A stretch of DNA of 64,000 nucleotides from UBA6186 sp050012295 (GTDB lineage: Bacteria > Pseudomonadota > Gammaproteobacteria > UBA6186 > Azoamicaceae), in assembly GCA_050012295.1 (NCBI GenBank), contig JBEKHL010000001.1, positions 77,074 through 141,073 on the forward strand, given 5' to 3'. The number at the start of each line of letters is the position of its first letter. The first letter of the stretch is position 1. The position numbers were made by a program, and so were the translations under genes. The notes beneath the pieces are model-generated. The model did no database searches and had not been told where the DNA came from. It saw nothing but the letters and a program-made list of their open reading frames with translations. Positions 63,191 through 64,000 of this stretch are shown here, one piece after another.

Positions 63191-64000
63191 ATGTTAAATG
63201 TTCCGCCGAACAACTATAACAACATACTACCTTTGCAGAAAGAACAAAAAGAAGCAATAGCACTTTTATCTATCGGTACTTTTTTAGAACATTTCGATTT
63301 GTTGTTATACATTCATATGATACCATTATTAAACGAAACGTTTTTTCCCAAGACAGATCCTAAATCAGCAACCATATTATCAACATTAGTATTTTGTTCT
63401 ATCTATATCTGTAGACCAATAGGGGCTATTATTTTTGGGTATATAGGGGATAATTTTGGTCGTAAAACTCCAGTAATTATAACAACCGCTATAATGGCAT
63501 TATCGTGTGTTACTATTGCTAACCTTAAATCCTATAGTGAAATAGGTATTGCAGCAACTTGGATTATCACTATGTGTAGAATAGGACAAGGCATGTCTTC
63601 TATGGGAGAAATAGTAGGCGCTGAAATTTATCTTACCGAAAGTATTAAACCGCCACTACAATATTCTGCTGTTTCTTTGATGGCTTTTTTTGCTGGTGTT
63701 GGCTGTACTGCCGCTCTAGGAATAGCTTCTTTAGTTACTTCATTTGGTTTTAATTGGCGTTTAGGATTTTGGTTTGGTGGATGTATTGCTCTTGTAGGAA
63801 TTGTCGCCAGAACAACCTTAAAAGAAACAAAGGATTTTGCTAATGCTCAATTTAGAATAAAAAATCACTTACAAAAAAATAATATTACAACAACTTTATT
63901 ACAAAATAATCCTGTTATTAAAGAAAAAATAAATAAAACAATAATTTTAACTTATTCTTTAATACACTGTGGATGGCCTTTATGTTTTTATTTAAGTTAT
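63191..64000 (+). CDS. MFS transporter, ProP-like (3' end outside window)
   Basis: The first 270 residues of a major facilitator. LSIGTFLEHFDLLLYIHMIPLLNETFFP and RPIGAIIFGYIGDNFGRKTPVIITTA match the metabolite:H+ symporter branch, and RIGQGMSSMGEIVGAEIYLTES matches helix 4-5. About seven helices are visible. GGAGGT lies eleven bases upstream, the best ribosome site in this region. It diverges from the NUDIX-PhyH-radical SAM operon across 200 bases. It could export the product or import a precursor. Confidence 0.85.
   Translation, partial: MLNVPPNNYNNILPLQKEQKEAIALLSIGTFLEHFDLLLYIHMIPLLNETFFPKTDPKSATILSTLVFCSIYICRPIGAIIFGYIGDNFGRKTPVIITTAIMALSCVTIANLKSYSEIGIAATWIITMCRIGQGMSSMGEIVGAEIYLTESIKPPLQYSAVSLMAFFAGVGCTAALGIASLVTSFGFNWRLGFWFGGCIALVGIVARTTLKETKDFANAQFRIKNHLQKNNITTTLLQNNPVIKEKINKTIILTYSLIHCGWPLCFYLSY

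Noticed and set aside
1..64000. CRISPR arrays, insertion sequences, prophage genes or integration sites
   Set aside because: No regularly spaced repeats, transposase or integrase motifs, or tRNA-flanking direct repeats were seen.

Overview
The window is a compact, strongly AT-rich bacterial chromosome segment. Gene order points to a gammaproteobacterium: recA-alaS-lysC; murJ-ileS-lspA close to rpsT; an SRP RNA directly before dnaX-recR-htpG; a 31-residue LptM lipoprotein before dapF; plsY and folB diverging start to start; and an Rsd-like anti-sigma factor. An ATP/ADP-type nucleotide translocase, several ProP-like transporters and several large lineage-specific proteins with eukaryote-like domains (a PPP-type phosphatase and a 2744-residue protein kinase) suggest a host-dependent intracellular bacterium, perhaps of the Legionellales. 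The taxonomy is an inference from gene order and content; no 16S gene is present.

Layout. 1-8.5 kb: lysC (partial), alaS, recA, a MarR regulator, yciB, a Bcr-type exporter and a PPP-like phosphoesterase that is a candidate effector. 8.6-19.5 kb: a helical orphan, then a minus-strand run murJ > ileS > lspA > ung > MFS > lysA, a B-box membrane protein and a SemiSWEET transporter. 19.7-27.8 kb: an orphan, rpsT, a two-gene RND efflux system closed by a clear terminator, and the rplU-rpmA-obgE operon with a small conserved protein at its end. 27.9-32.3 kb: mrcA, two tandem type IV pilins and a glycosyltransferase. 32.3-43.9 kb: the giant kinase, galU, a DUF4143-type ATPase and an orphan. 44-51.3 kb: SRP RNA, dnaX, recR, htpG, an orphan and a PAS-GGDEF-EAL protein. 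51.4-57 kb: lptM, dapF, an OprO/P-type porin, dsbB, plsY, folB, midA and rsd.

57-64 kb holds the most unusual block: nucleotide translocase, an extended adenylate-kinase-like enzyme, a NUDIX hydrolase, then an operon of a second NUDIX, a PhyH-type Fe(II)/2-oxoglutarate oxygenase, a radical-SAM-like enzyme with C-x8-C-x2-C and a polytopic membrane protein, flanked by a ProP-like MFS transporter. This looks like a pathway that makes, modifies or salvages a nucleotide-derived small molecule, with transport built in; I do not recognise it as a described system.

No tRNA, CRISPR array, insertion sequence or phage gene was seen. No stretch longer than 300 bases lacks a gene. Genes are packed tightly and several convergent pairs overlap at their 3' ends. 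Many starts are TTG or GTG.
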